DNA from: Asaia bogorensis
Lineage (GTDB): Bacteria > Pseudomonadota > Alphaproteobacteria > Reyranellales > Reyranellaceae
Assembly: GCA_945905835.1 (NCBI GenBank)
Contig: CAMDQJ010000001.1
Coordinates: 1 to 64,000 of the forward strand
Reading direction: 5' to 3'
Length of the DNA: 64,000 nucleotides
Of this stretch, positions 1 to 9,253 are shown piece by piece. The notes below the pieces were generated by a model. The model was not told where the DNA came from. It did not search any database and saw only the letters and a list, made by a program, of their open reading frames with translations. Both the position numbers and the translations under genes were made by a program. Every line of letters starts with the position of its first letter. Position 1 is the stretch's first letter.

Positions 1-1161
1 AATGGCTATCGCAAGATCGACGACAGCACCGTCGAGCTCACGACCACGCGGCCGATCTCCTACTTCCCCTACGTCTTGACGACGATCTTCTTCGTCAGCC
101 CCGCAGCCTTCGAGAAAGCTGGCAACTGGGCGGAGTTCGCCAAGGCCCCGAGCGGCACCGGGCCGTTCAAGGTTGCCAACTTTAAACCCCGCATCAGCGT
201 GGATCTGCTGAAGAATGCGGACTATTGGGACAAGAACAGAATTCCGAAGGTCGACAAGGTCGTGCTCTTCCCGATGCCGGAGGCCAATACGAGGATCGCA
301 GCCCTGCGCTCGGGCCAAGTGGATTGGATCGAGGTTCCCCCACCCGATGGCATCGACGGCTTGAAGAAGGCCGACTACGCCATCAGCATCAACAGCTATC
401 CCCAAGTCTGGCCCTGGGTGTTGAACCAGGCCAAGGCGGATTCGCCATTCCGCGACGTCAAGGTCCGCCAGGCGCTCAACTACTGCGTCGATCGTGCGGG
501 CCTCGTGACCCTGCTCAGCGGCACCGCCGAGCCCTCGGTCGGATTCTTCAAGAAAGATGATCCGCGCTTCGGCAAGCCGGCCAACGCCTACACGTTCGAT
601 CCGGCCAAGGCGAAGGCGCTGCTGGCCGAGGCCGGCTACGGCCCGGCCAAGCCTGTGAAGGCCAAGATTATGATCTCGACCTCGGGCTCGGGCCAGATGC
701 TGCCGCTGCCGATGAACGAGTTCCTGCAGCAGTCGATGAAGCAGTGCGGCTTCGACATCACCTTCGAGGTGGTGGAGTGGGGGACGATGCTCGTCGCCTT
801 CCGCGCCGAGCCGACGGCACCGCAAGCCGCAACCTCGGATGCCATGAACATCAGCCTCGTCTCGTCCGACGTGTCGATGGTCGTGCGCTGGTTCTTCGGC
901 GAGAACAGCACGCCCAAAGGCTCCAACTGGGGACACTGGAAGAACCCCAAGTTCGACGAGCTGCTGCTCAAGATGGAGACGGCGCCCAGCCCGGCCGAGT
1001 CGAGCCAGCACCTCGCCAAGATGCATGAGATGCTGGTCGATGAGGCGCCGTGGCTGTGGATCGTCCACGATGGCAATCCTCGGGCGATGACCAAGAAGGT
1101 GCAGGGTTTCGTCAGTGCGCAGTCATGGTTCGTCGACCTGACGCGCGTCTCGCTGCCCTGA
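1..1161 (+). CDS. ABC transporter substrate-binding protein, family 5 (Opp/Dpp type), 3' part
   Basis: The C-terminal 386 residues of a periplasmic peptide/nickel-type binding protein (SBP_bac_5) are present; the start and signal peptide lie before the window. Family landmarks are the segment GTGPFKVANF near the visible N-terminus, VRQALNYCVDR in the middle and a C-terminal part running through HEMLVDEAPWLWIVHD. The gene lies 85 bp upstream of two permease and two ATPase genes on the same strand, so it is very probably the binding protein of that importer. Peptides, carbamoyl amino acids or other small amides are possible ligands, given the hydrolases downstream (inference). Confidence 0.93.
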   Translation, partial: NGYRKIDDSTVELTTTRPISYFPYVLTTIFFVSPAAFEKAGNWAEFAKAPSGTGPFKVANFKPRISVDLLKNADYWDKNRIPKVDKVVLFPMPEANTRIAALRSGQVDWIEVPPPDGIDGLKKADYAISINSYPQVWPWVLNQAKADSPFRDVKVRQALNYCVDRAGLVTLLSGTAEPSVGFFKKDDPRFGKPANAYTFDPAKAKALLAEAGYGPAKPVKAKIMISTSGSGQMLPLPMNEFLQQSMKQCGFDITFEVVEWGTMLVAFRAEPTAPQAATSDAMNISLVSSDVSMVVRWFFGENSTPKGSNWGHWKNPKFDELLLKMETAPSPAESSQHLAKMHEMLVDEAPWLWIVHDGNPRAMTKKVQGFVSAQSWFVDLTRVSLP

Positions 1162-1246
1162 TACCGTAGTCGTTGCCAGGTTGGAGGGAGGCCCGGCCCG
1201 CGATGCGCAGGTCCTCCCTTCCGATGTCGCCGTGAGGTAGCCGGCC

Positions 1247-2188
1247 GTGTGGTTTTTCCTTGCTGGTCGCGTGCTCTACGCCATTCCGATCCTGCTCGGC
1301 GTGTCGCTCGTCGTCTTCCTGATGATGAAGATGGTGCCGGGTGACGCTGCCGACATCATGATTCCGCCGGAGGCACCGAAGGAGGTGGCCGAGATGATCC
1401 GGGCCCGCTTCGGGCTCGACCAGCCGGTCCACATCCAGTATGTGCGCTGGCTGCAGTCGATGGCGACGGGCAACTTCGGCACCTCGATCTTCACCAACCA
1501 GCCCGTTGGGAGCGAGCTCTTCAGCGCGCTCACCAACACCTTTCTGATCGCCACCCCCGCCGTTTTCGTCGGCTTCACCTGCGGCGTCCTGCTCGGCACG
1601 TTGGCTGCCTTCAACAGCGGCACCTGGCTCGACAAGCTGTTCTCGTCGATGGCCATCGCTGGCGTCAGCCTGCCGCACTATTGGGTCGGTATGGTGCTCG
1701 TCGCCATCTTTGCCGTCGTCCTCAACGTGCTGCCGGGCCAGGGCATGGGACCGGAAGGCTTCCCAGGGAGCTGGGAGCAAATCAAGCACCTGGTGCTGCC
1801 GGTGGTGACGCTGTCGCTGATCCCGATGGGCGTAATCAGTCGTCTCGTGCGCGCCAACGTGCTCGAGATCCTGTCCATGGAATTCGTCACCGCGCTGGCG
1901 GCCAAGGGCTTGCGCCGGCGCAACGTGCTGCTCCACATCATGAAGAACGCCGCACCCTCGGCACTAGCGCTGATGGGACTGCAGTTCGGCTATCTGCTCG
2001 GCGGCTCGATCCTCGTGGAGACGGTATTCAACTGGCCAGGCTCTGGCAGCCTGCTGAACCTTGCTATCTTCCGACGCGACATACCCGTGCTTTCGGCCAC
2101 TATTCTGGTACTGGCCACTATTTTCGTCGCCATCAACATTCTGGTCGACGTGCTGCAGACACTGATCGACCCCCGGATACGGCGCTGA
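1247..2188 (+). CDS. ABC transporter permease, DppB/OppB type
   Basis: This 313-residue inner-membrane permease starts at GTG. A first membrane helix spans about residues 5-28 and is followed by the family pattern PGD. A large periplasmic loop holds GLDQPVHIQYVRW, and the remaining helices run to the C-terminus. The EAA coupling loop (EFVTALAAKGL, about residues 208-218) contacts the ATPase subunits. Length and topology match DppB/OppB. The stop lies two bases before the start of the next permease gene, so the two are probably translated together. The substrate cannot be read from the permease. Confidence 0.95.
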   Translation: MWFFLAGRVLYAIPILLGVSLVVFLMMKMVPGDAADIMIPPEAPKEVAEMIRARFGLDQPVHIQYVRWLQSMATGNFGTSIFTNQPVGSELFSALTNTFLIATPAVFVGFTCGVLLGTLAAFNSGTWLDKLFSSMAIAGVSLPHYWVGMVLVAIFAVVLNVLPGQGMGPEGFPGSWEQIKHLVLPVVTLSLIPMGVISRLVRANVLEILSMEFVTALAAKGLRRRNVLLHIMKNAAPSALALMGLQFGYLLGGSILVETVFNWPGSGSLLNLAIFRRDIPVLSATILVLATIFVAINILVDVLQTLIDPRIRR

Positions 2189-2190
2189 CG

Positions 2191-3093
2191 ATGTCAGATC
2201 AAAGCCCAATCGCCGTCCTCCCCGAGATCGACGCCTTGAAGCGGGCGGTGGCCGGCAAGAGCTACTGGAGGCGCGTGGGTGAGCAGCTGCTCCGAGACCG
2301 GCTCACACTCTCGGTCATGCTGCTGCTGTCCGTGATCATCATCATGGTGCTGGCCGCGCCCCTCTTTGCGACGCACGACCCGACCGTCGGTTCCGTGCTC
2401 AAGCGCCTGAAATCACCCGGCTACCCCGGCCATTGGCTCGGCACCGACGAGGTCGGCCGCGATCTGTGGAGCCGCATCCTCTACGCCGGCCGCTACTCGC
2501 TGCTGTGCGGCGTGCTGCCCGTGCTCCTGGCGCTGCTGATCGGTGGCGTCTTGGGGCTCTCGGCCGGCTATTTCGGCGGCACCACCAACAGCATCATCAT
2601 GCGCAGCATGGACGTACTCTACGCCTTCCCGTCGATCCTGCTGGCGGTCGCCATTTGCGGCATGCTCGGCTCCGGCATCGGCAACACCATTTTGGCGCTG
2701 ACGATCACCTTCATCCCGCCGTTGGTGCGCATCTCCGAGACCGTGACGACGCAAGTGCGCGCCTTCGAGTTCGTCGAGGCGGCACGGGCGAGCGGCGCCC
2801 GGCCGCTCTCGATCATGCATTTCCACATCCTCAACAACGTGCTCGGCCCGATACTGGTCTACGCCACCTCGCTGATCTCGATCTCGATCATCCTCGCGGC
2901 GGGCTTGAGCTTCCTTGGACTGGGCGTCACGCCGCCCGACACCGAGTGGGGCCTGATGCTAAATAATCTGCGGCAGGCAATCTGGGTCAATCCGCTGGTC
3001 GCAGCACTTCCCGGCGCGATGATCTTCATCACCTCGATGTGCTTCAACCTGATGAGCGACGGCCTGCGCGGCGCCATGGACGTGCGGATGTAG
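2191..3093 (+). CDS. ABC transporter permease, DppC/OppC type
   Basis: This 300-residue partner permease starts at the ATG two bases after the preceding stop; a longer upstream reading in the same frame is a shadow of dppB. The N-terminus is cytoplasmic, followed by a helix at about residues 45-65 and then the DppC signature around HWLGTDEVGRDLWSR. The EAA loop is EFVEAARASGA. Length is normal for DppC. It should form the membrane channel as a heterodimer with the preceding gene product. Confidence 0.95.
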   Translation: MSDQSPIAVLPEIDALKRAVAGKSYWRRVGEQLLRDRLTLSVMLLLSVIIIMVLAAPLFATHDPTVGSVLKRLKSPGYPGHWLGTDEVGRDLWSRILYAGRYSLLCGVLPVLLALLIGGVLGLSAGYFGGTTNSIIMRSMDVLYAFPSILLAVAICGMLGSGIGNTILALTITFIPPLVRISETVTTQVRAFEFVEAARASGARPLSIMHFHILNNVLGPILVYATSLISISIILAAGLSFLGLGVTPPDTEWGLMLNNLRQAIWVNPLVAALPGAMIFITSMCFNLMSDGLRGAMDVRM

Positions 3094-3103
3094 GGATAAG
3101 ATC

Positions 3104-4159
3104 ATGACCGCAGCCGCCGACATCCTGCTCGATGTGCGCAACTTAAAGCGCTACTTCCCGATTCGCGGCGGCCTGCTGCAGCGCCAGGTGGCAACCGTGC
3201 AGGCAGTCGACGATGTATCCTTCGTCGTGCGAAAGGGGGAGACGCTCGGCATCGTTGGCGAGTCGGGATGCGGCAAGTCGACTACCGCCCGCTTGCTCAT
3301 GCATCTGTTGAAGCTTGATTCTGGAACCATTACCTTCGACGGCCAGGCTGTCGATGCTCCGGGCGGTATGAGCGTGCGCGAGTTGCGCCGCAACCTGCAG
3401 ATGGTCTTCCAGGACTCCTACTCCTCGCTCAATCCGCGCTGTACAATCGAGAGCACCATCGCCTACGGTCCGAGCGTGCACGGCGTTCCTCCTGCAGAGG
3501 CCCGGCGGCGGGCCCGCGACATCCTGGGCAAGGTCGGCCTTGAGCCGGACCTCTTCGTGCAGCGCTACCCGCATGAGCTTTCGGGCGGCCAGCGCCAGCG
3601 CATCAATATCGCCCGTGCCCTTGCACTCGAGCCGAGGCTGATCGTTCTGGACGAGCCTGTCTCAGCCCTCGACAAGTCGGTCGAGGCGCAGGTGCTGAAC
3701 CTGCTCGTCGACCTCAAGACCGATCTCGCCCTGACGTACATCTTCATCTCGCACGACCTCAACGTGGTGCAGTATCTCAGCGACCGCGTGCTCGTGATGT
3801 ATCTGGGCAAGGTCGTCGAGATCGGTCCGGTCGAGGCGATTTATCGCCAACCCCAGCACCCCTACACGCGCGCGCTGCTCTCCGCGATGCCGTCCATGGA
3901 TCCCGACCGGCGCGTCGACCAGCCCCCGCTCACCGGCGACCCGCCGAACCCGATCAATCCGCCGCCTGGGTGCCGCTTCCACACGCGGTGTGCGCATGCG
4001 GAGGCTTGCTGCGCGCTGAGCGAGCCCCCGCTCTATAACAACGTCGCCACGACCGACCATCACACGGCCTGCCACATGCTGATCCCAGGCTCCGGCCACA
4101 GCGCCGCACCAGGAACCGCCACCCCACCAAGCCCAGCCGAGAGGGAGCATGCTCGATGA
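3104..4159 (+). CDS. ABC transporter ATP-binding protein, DppF/OppF type
   Basis: This 351-residue ATPase has Walker A GESGCGKST at about residues 52-60, a Q-loop in MVFQDSYSSLNPR, the signature LSGGQRQR, Walker B VLDEPVSALD and a switch His in ISHDLNVV. The N-terminal phrase around RYFPIRGG is typical of the F subunit. The C-terminal oligopeptide-transporter extension has the clustered cysteines GCRFHTRCAHAEACC. Its end overlaps the next ATPase gene by ATGA. In this operon the F-type ATPase precedes the D-type one, the reverse of the usual dppDF order. Confidence 0.95.
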   Translation: MTAAADILLDVRNLKRYFPIRGGLLQRQVATVQAVDDVSFVVRKGETLGIVGESGCGKSTTARLLMHLLKLDSGTITFDGQAVDAPGGMSVRELRRNLQMVFQDSYSSLNPRCTIESTIAYGPSVHGVPPAEARRRARDILGKVGLEPDLFVQRYPHELSGGQRQRINIARALALEPRLIVLDEPVSALDKSVEAQVLNLLVDLKTDLALTYIFISHDLNVVQYLSDRVLVMYLGKVVEIGPVEAIYRQPQHPYTRALLSAMPSMDPDRRVDQPPLTGDPPNPINPPPGCRFHTRCAHAEACCALSEPPLYNNVATTDHHTACHMLIPGSGHSAAPGTATPPSPAEREHAR

Positions 4160-5181
4160 GCGCCACCGCCGTCTCAAGCCCCTCCCGCGGCGCCCAGGCG
4201 ACCCGCAGCGATCCGCTGGTCAGCGTCGAGGACCTGCAGGTCCGATTCATCAGCCACGAAACCACGATCAGCGCGGTCAACGGTGTCAATTTCACCCTCG
4301 CGCCGGGCGAGGTGCTCTGCATTCTGGGCGAATCGGGCTCCGGCAAGAGTGTCACGCTGCGAGCGCTCATGCGCCTGCTGCCGCCGCGCCGCAGCCAGCT
4401 CAGCGGCCGCATCCTAATCGGTGGTCTGGATGTCATGGGCCTTAGCCGGGCGGAGCTCACCGATCTGCGCGGGTCGAAAGTCGCTATGATCTTTCAGGAA
4501 CCGATGACCGCCTTCGACCCCGTCTTCACAATCGGCAACCAGATCATGGAGACCGTCATCCAGCACGACGGCTTGTCGAGGAGCGACGCACGCAAGCGTG
4601 CCCTCGAGCTTCTGGATATGGTGCAGATCTCCTCGCCCGCGCGCCGCCTCGACAACTACCCGCATGAGATGTCGGGCGGCATGCGCCAGCGCGCCATGAT
4701 CGCCCTCGCGCTCTCCTGCCGGCCGAGCCTGCTGCTCGCCGACGAGCCGACGACGGCGCTCGATGCCACGGTGCAGATCCAGATCCTGCAATTGCTGCGC
4801 AGGCTGCAGCGCGAGCTCGGCATGGCGGTGCTGTTCGTCACGCACGATGTCGGCGTCGCCGTCGAGATCTCCGACCGCATCGCCGTCATGTATGCCGGCC
4901 GCTTCGTCGAGACCGGGCCGGTTCGCGCCATCATCCGCGAGCCGCAGCACCCCTATACGCAAGGCCTGCTGGCGTCGACCGTGCTCGGCGGCATGCGTGG
5001 CCGCCGGCTGGAGGCGATCCCCGGCACGCCGGTCAACCTGCTCGACTTGCCGCCCGGCTGCACCTTTGCCCCGCGTTGCAAACATGCCGAAGCCATCTGC
5101 ACGAAAGCCGTGCCGGCGGAGGTCTGGCTGAGCCCGACCCGCATGGCACGCTGTGTCAGGGTTGGGCCGGCGCCGGTCTGA
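4156..5181 (+). CDS. ABC transporter ATP-binding protein, DppD/OppD type
   Basis: This 341-residue ATPase overlaps the preceding gene by four bases, implying translational coupling. It has Walker A GESGSGKSV at about residues 58-66, MIFQEPMTAFDP, the signature MSGGMRQRAMIA, Walker B LLADEPTTALD and VTHDVGVA. The MxQR form of the signature and the wording around PVFTIGNQI are typical of the D subunit. The C-terminal cysteine-containing extension (PGCTFAPRCKHAEAIC) is present. With the preceding gene it forms the heterodimeric motor of the importer. Confidence 0.95.
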   Translation: MSATAVSSPSRGAQATRSDPLVSVEDLQVRFISHETTISAVNGVNFTLAPGEVLCILGESGSGKSVTLRALMRLLPPRRSQLSGRILIGGLDVMGLSRAELTDLRGSKVAMIFQEPMTAFDPVFTIGNQIMETVIQHDGLSRSDARKRALELLDMVQISSPARRLDNYPHEMSGGMRQRAMIALALSCRPSLLLADEPTTALDATVQIQILQLLRRLQRELGMAVLFVTHDVGVAVEISDRIAVMYAGRFVETGPVRAIIREPQHPYTQGLLASTVLGGMRGRRLEAIPGTPVNLLDLPPGCTFAPRCKHAEAICTKAVPAEVWLSPTRMARCVRVGPAPV

Positions 5182-5251
5182 GCCGCCGACGCGACGGTCG
5201 CCTGCAGACAGCGAAGAACGATCGAAATATCGAGCCGAACCGGAGAACGCC

Positions 5252-6496
5252 ATGAGCCCCGACAACACTCTCGAGATCAACGCCGATCGCCTGTGGGAGA
5301 CGTTGGAGCGGTCGGCCGAGATCGGCCGGTTTCGCGACACGGGCCTGCGCCGTCTCGCCCTGTCGCGCGAGGATCAGCAGGTGCGCGACCTGTTCGTCGG
5401 CTGGGCGCACGAGGCCAGCTGCACGGTCGAGGTGTACCCTATCGGCAACATCTTCGCGCGCCGCGCCGGCACCGATCCAAGCCTGCCGCCCGTTGCCATC
5501 GGCAGCCATCTCGATACGCAGATCTGCGGCGGCCGCTACGATGGTGTGCTGGGAGTGATCTGCGGCCTCGAGGCCATTCGAGCGCTCAACGACCGTGCCA
5601 TCGCCACTCGCCGACCGATCGAGGTAATCGTTTGGACCAGCGAGGAAGGTGCCCGCTTCAACCCGCCGCTGATGGGCTCGCTTGCGTTCGCCGGCAAGCT
5701 TCCCGCCGCGCAAGTGCAGGACACCCGAGACGACGACGGCCTGCGGTTCGGCGATGAGCTCGAGCGCATCGGCTATGCCGGCAAGGCCCCGCTCGGCAAT
5801 CGCGCCCTCGACTGCTATCTGGAGCTGCACATCGAGCAGGCGCCGCATCTCGATCGCGAAGGCCCCGACATCGGCATCGTCGTCGGCGGCTACAAGACGC
5901 TCGCCATGCGTGTCGACATCGAGGGCGAGACCAGCCATGCCGGCGGCGCGCCCATGCTGGAGCGGCGAAACGCGGTGGTCGGCGCCGACTATCTCATTGC
6001 AGCCGTCAACGACGTCGGCCTCGCCTTTGCCGCCGAGCAGAACCGCACCATCGCCCCGCGCATCGAATGCTTTCCCAATCTGGCGGGCATCGTGCCCGAG
6101 AAGGTTCGGTTGCTGATCGACTTCCGTCACCCCGATCCGGCGGGCTTCGATCGCATGTATGCGGCCATCAGGGCGGCGGTGGTCGAGGTCGAGGTGAAAG
6201 CCAAGGTCGCGACTACGCTGACCGAGGGATGGAGCTGGGGCACCTCGCTGTTTGCTCCGGAATGGCTCGCGCTGCTCAAGGACACCGCCACCGAGCTCGG
6301 CCTGCCCTACCGCGAGATGCTGAGCCAGGCGGGCCATGACGCCTATGCCGTCGCCGAGCTGACACCCACCGCCATGATATTCACGCCCTGCCGCGACGGC
6401 ATCAGCCACAACACGAACGAGTACATCGAGCGCAGCCGAACGGTGCCGGGCGCCAACCTGCTGCTGAATGCGGCTGTCCGGCGCGCCAACTGCTGA
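5252..6496 (+). CDS. Zn-dependent M20-family N-carbamoyl-L-amino acid hydrolase / allantoate amidohydrolase-like
   Basis: This cytoplasmic binuclear metallohydrolase (414 residues) has family marks GSHLDTQICGG (metal His/Asp), WTSEEGARF (catalytic and metal Glu), LELHIEQ and the C-terminal SQAGHDAYAV. Members cut N-carbamoyl amino acids, allantoate or related ureido acids, releasing ammonia and CO2. The ATG at 5252 follows CGGAGAA and was preferred to an in-frame GTG at 5153 lying inside the ATPase gene. It follows the ABC importer by 70 bp, so its substrate may be what the importer brings in. A very similar paralogue lies at 11337-12578 on the other strand. Confidence 0.93.
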   Translation: MSPDNTLEINADRLWETLERSAEIGRFRDTGLRRLALSREDQQVRDLFVGWAHEASCTVEVYPIGNIFARRAGTDPSLPPVAIGSHLDTQICGGRYDGVLGVICGLEAIRALNDRAIATRRPIEVIVWTSEEGARFNPPLMGSLAFAGKLPAAQVQDTRDDDGLRFGDELERIGYAGKAPLGNRALDCYLELHIEQAPHLDREGPDIGIVVGGYKTLAMRVDIEGETSHAGGAPMLERRNAVVGADYLIAAVNDVGLAFAAEQNRTIAPRIECFPNLAGIVPEKVRLLIDFRHPDPAGFDRMYAAIRAAVVEVEVKAKVATTLTEGWSWGTSLFAPEWLALLKDTATELGLPYREMLSQAGHDAYAVAELTPTAMIFTPCRDGISHNTNEYIERSRTVPGANLLLNAAVRRANC

Positions 6497-6528
6497 CGCG
6501 AAGCTTTCGGCGATGCAGAGGCCGATGC

Positions 6529-7485
6529 ATGCAAAACAACGCTGGTAATCGTCGCGAGGTCGGCTGGCCCAGGGGCATCTGGGCGGCGGTGCCAACCCCG
6601 TTTCGCGCCGACGAAAGCCTCGACCTCCCCGGCATTGCCGCCAACGTCCGCCATTTCCGCGCGCTCGGCCTCGCCGGCCTCTTTTGCAATGGCTTGATGG
6701 GCGAGGGCTGGTCGCTCTCCATGGCCGAACGCCGCCAGATCCTCGAGACGATGGTCGCAGCCGCCGAAGGCGCGATGGCGATCGGCGTAGTCACCACGCA
6801 TGGCAGCGTCGGTGAGACCCTGGAACTTTCGCGCCATGCCGCATCGAGCGGCGCCGATCACGTCGTGCTGATGCGCCCACCCGGCCTCTTTTCCGGCTAC
6901 GAGTTGGCCGACATGGTGCGCATGATCGCCGACGCCGTCGAATGCCGCCTCGTGCTCTTCGACAGCGAGGCGCAGAGCGGCGGCTATCCGAGCGCCGTCA
7001 TTCGCCGGCTCGCCGAGGAGGGTCGCATCCACGCCGTGAAATGCACCCGCAACGGCGACGCAATCGCGGCCTTGCGCGCCGAGTGCGGCGATGTCGTCGC
7101 GATCTGTGATCCGTACGAGGACCACGCCCTTTCAAACCTGCAGCGCTTCAATGCCCAGGTCCTCTATGCCGACCCCGAGCCCTATCTCTACCAGACGCCC
7201 GCGTTGCCGCTGATCCACGGCTACTTCGAGGACTATCGCCATGGCCGGCTCGATGCCATGCTCGCGGGGCATGCGCGCCTCGAGCCGCTACGGCGTGTCT
7301 ACGGCCGTTGGATCCAAACCCCACTCATGCGCGGGCAGCCGATCAACGCCGCCTTAAAGCACTGGTGCCATCGGCTGGGTCTGGCAGCGGGTCCGGTCCG
7401 CCGACCGCTGCGCGCGCTCGACGCCAACCAGCTGGCAGCGCTCGACGCCGATCTCAATGCCGCCTTCGCGGCCCCGCCCGGCTGA
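6529..7485 (+). CDS. DapA-family (class I aldolase, N-acetylneuraminate lyase/dihydrodipicolinate synthase) protein
   Basis: This 318-residue TIM-barrel protein opens with IWAAVPTPFRADESLD. The usual GGTTGE motif appears as NGLMGEG, and the Schiff-base lysine is in IHAVKCT. Where DapA and NanA have YNxP with a catalytic tyrosine, this protein reads LFDSEAQSG, so the standard proton-relay tyrosine is missing and neither classical reaction can be assumed. It lies 32 bp after the carbamoylase and probably shares its transcript. A lyase or decarboxylase acting on the released keto or amino acid is a plausible role (inference). Confidence 0.88.
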   Translation: MQNNAGNRREVGWPRGIWAAVPTPFRADESLDLPGIAANVRHFRALGLAGLFCNGLMGEGWSLSMAERRQILETMVAAAEGAMAIGVVTTHGSVGETLELSRHAASSGADHVVLMRPPGLFSGYELADMVRMIADAVECRLVLFDSEAQSGGYPSAVIRRLAEEGRIHAVKCTRNGDAIAALRAECGDVVAICDPYEDHALSNLQRFNAQVLYADPEPYLYQTPALPLIHGYFEDYRHGRLDAMLAGHARLEPLRRVYGRWIQTPLMRGQPINAALKHWCHRLGLAAGPVRRPLRALDANQLAALDADLNAAFAAPPG

Positions 7486-7561
7486 GAGCCGTCAGCGCAC
7501 CGACATCGTTTCGATGGCAGGCCGGCCCCCGCGCTGGTGCCCGCGAGAGGTCATCCGACGG

Positions 7562-9004
7562 TCAGCCCGCAGCAAGTTTTGGTCGCCGCTTGTGCCAGTC
7601 CGTATCGCGCTGATAGGCGTCCGCCAACCGCAGAATGCGGCCCTCGCCGAAGGGACGCCCCTGGATCTGGACGCCGATCGGCAAGCCATTGCTGTCGAAG
7701 CCGCAGGGAACGCTGACCGACGGAAGCCCCATGTAGTTGATGGCACGCGTGTTGATCGAAACGGCGGTGAAAGCCTCGACCGCGCCGGGTGTGCCGGCAT
7801 CGATGTCGGTGGCCGCAAGCGTCGGGACTTTCAGGCGCAGCGTCGGCGTCGCAAACACGTCGACCTTGCCGAAAACCTCCCGGCCGAGCGCCCGCAGAAT
7901 AGGCCCCCGTCGCGAGAGTGCCTCGAGATAATGCACGGCCGGAATGCCGAAGCCGGCATAGAGCCGGCCGCTGAGGTGGATCGCGTATTCCTGCGGCCGC
8001 CCGCGCATCCATTCCGCGTGGATCGTGGCGCCCTCGACGCGCGAGATGACCGACACATAGGTATTGATCGCGTCCATGTGTGGGATCGCGATCTTGACTG
8101 TACGCGCGCCGCGCGCTTCCAGAACCCGCATGGCGGCGTCGAAGGCCTGCTGCACCTCGGGATCAGCACCATCGAAAAAGAAATTGGTAGGTAAGCCGAT
8201 GACCATGCCACGGATATCGCCATCGAGGGCGGCCTCGTAATCCGGAACCGGCTCGCTGGAGGATGTCGGATCGGCCGGATCATGCCCGGCGATGACGCGC
8301 AGCAGGCGAGCACAGTCGCGCGCCGTCCGGGCGAGCGGCCCGACATTGTCGGCACTGAAGGAGAGCGGCATGGCGCCGTGACGCGAGACGCGGGTCTGCG
8401 TGGCCTTGATTCCCGTCACCCCGCAGATCGAGGCGGGCAGCCGGATCGAGCCGCCGGTATCGGAGCCAAGCGCGCCGTAGATGAAGCGGGCAGCGACCGC
8501 CGCGCCTGAGCCCGACGAGGATCCGCCGGTGCAGTAGTCGAGCCCCCAGGGATTGTGGCAATGGCCGAAGTGCGCGTTATGGCCCGTCGGGTTTTGCGCG
8601 AACTCCGCCATATTGAGAGTGCCGAGTGTCACCGAGCCCGCCTGCTCGAGGCGCTCGATCGCCGTCGCCGTGTAGGTTGGCCGAAAGTCCTTGCGGATTT
8701 TCGAGCCGCACGTGCAGGGCTTGCCGGCCCGGTAGTACATGTCCTTGTGTGCCAAAGGCACGCCGTGCAGGCAACCCAATGTCCGTCCCGCCTTGCGCAG
8801 CTTGTCGAGACCCTCGGCGGCAGCAAGGGCCTCGTCGCGATCGAGCGCAATGGCGGAGTTGATCGCCTTGTCGCCGGCATCGAAGGCCGAAAGCGCAGCC
8901 TTCGTCAGATCGACCGAGCTGATCTCGCCTTTGGCGACCCCGTCGCAGGCTTCAACCAGCGTCAACTGCGTCAGCGGCGACGGCACCTGTCGAGGCTTCT
9001 TCAT
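7562..9004 (-). CDS. Amidase-signature family hydrolase
   Basis: This 480-residue amidase has the Ser-cisSer-Lys triad: lysine in AHKDMYY, the first serine in GGSSSGSGAA and the cis-serine in DTGGSIRLPAS. Length and layout match AtzE/GatA-like enzymes. The chosen start at 9004 follows AAGGAGAG; a longer reading frame continues upstream without support. The start codon overlaps the stop of a 68-residue small gene (ATGA), which suggests a stoichiometric partner as in AtzE-AtzG or GatA-GatC. The substrate is unknown; an amide or carboxy-urea is likely given the neighbouring carbamoylases. Confidence 0.93.
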   Translation of the reverse strand: MKKPRQVPSPLTQLTLVEACDGVAKGEISSVDLTKAALSAFDAGDKAINSAIALDRDEALAAAEGLDKLRKAGRTLGCLHGVPLAHKDMYYRAGKPCTCGSKIRKDFRPTYTATAIERLEQAGSVTLGTLNMAEFAQNPTGHNAHFGHCHNPWGLDYCTGGSSSGSGAAVAARFIYGALGSDTGGSIRLPASICGVTGIKATQTRVSRHGAMPLSFSADNVGPLARTARDCARLLRVIAGHDPADPTSSSEPVPDYEAALDGDIRGMVIGLPTNFFFDGADPEVQQAFDAAMRVLEARGARTVKIAIPHMDAINTYVSVISRVEGATIHAEWMRGRPQEYAIHLSGRLYAGFGIPAVHYLEALSRRGPILRALGREVFGKVDVFATPTLRLKVPTLAATDIDAGTPGAVEAFTAVSINTRAINYMGLPSVSVPCGFDSNGLPIGVQIQGRPFGEGRILRLADAYQRDTDWHKRRPKLAAG

Positions 9005-9207
9005 GGGTTTCTCTCCTTGGTCTCCTGCAACGCCGCCTCGAAGCTCGATGGCTCGTCCTCGAAAGCCAGCTCTCCGCGCAGTTTCTCGAAGCCGCGCTGC
9101 ACGTCGCCAAGTCCCGTGGCGAACTCCTCGCCGGCCGGGTTGGGCGGCTTCACGGTCGACCACGTCGCAGCCTGCTCCTTGACCACTCGCTCGATTTTCT
9201 TGGACAT
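9001..9207 (-). CDS. Small protein coupled to amidase, possible GatC/AtzG-like partner
   Basis: This 68-residue gene starts at ATG 9207, and its TGA overlaps the amidase ATG. The protein has a basic, helical first half and an acidic C-terminal tail with EDEPSSFEAAL. The tail's EPxxF pattern resembles the VEPAVIF tail of the second small gene at 10734-10952, which I recognise more firmly as AtzG-like. Position, size and tail suggest a second subunit that stabilises the amidase. Family membership is inferred from layout rather than strong sequence identity. The small size made it easy to miss. Confidence 0.68.
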   Translation of the reverse strand: MSKKIERVVKEQAATWSTVKPPNPAGEEFATGLGDVQRGFEKLRGELAFEDEPSSFEAALQETKERNP

Positions 9208-9253
9208 GGTCACTCCCGTTTGTCGACCTGGAAACTCTGCTGCAGCCGCTATG

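Noticed and set aside
5153-5252. Longer start for the carbamoylase at GTG 5153
   Set aside because: It lies within the ATPase gene, adds a low-complexity basic stretch not seen in the paralogue, and has no ribosome site; ATG 5252 has one.
7457-8194. 245-codon plus-strand ORF after the DapA-like gene
   Set aside because: It overlaps the amidase on the other strand, which has a full catalytic triad; the ORF matches no family.
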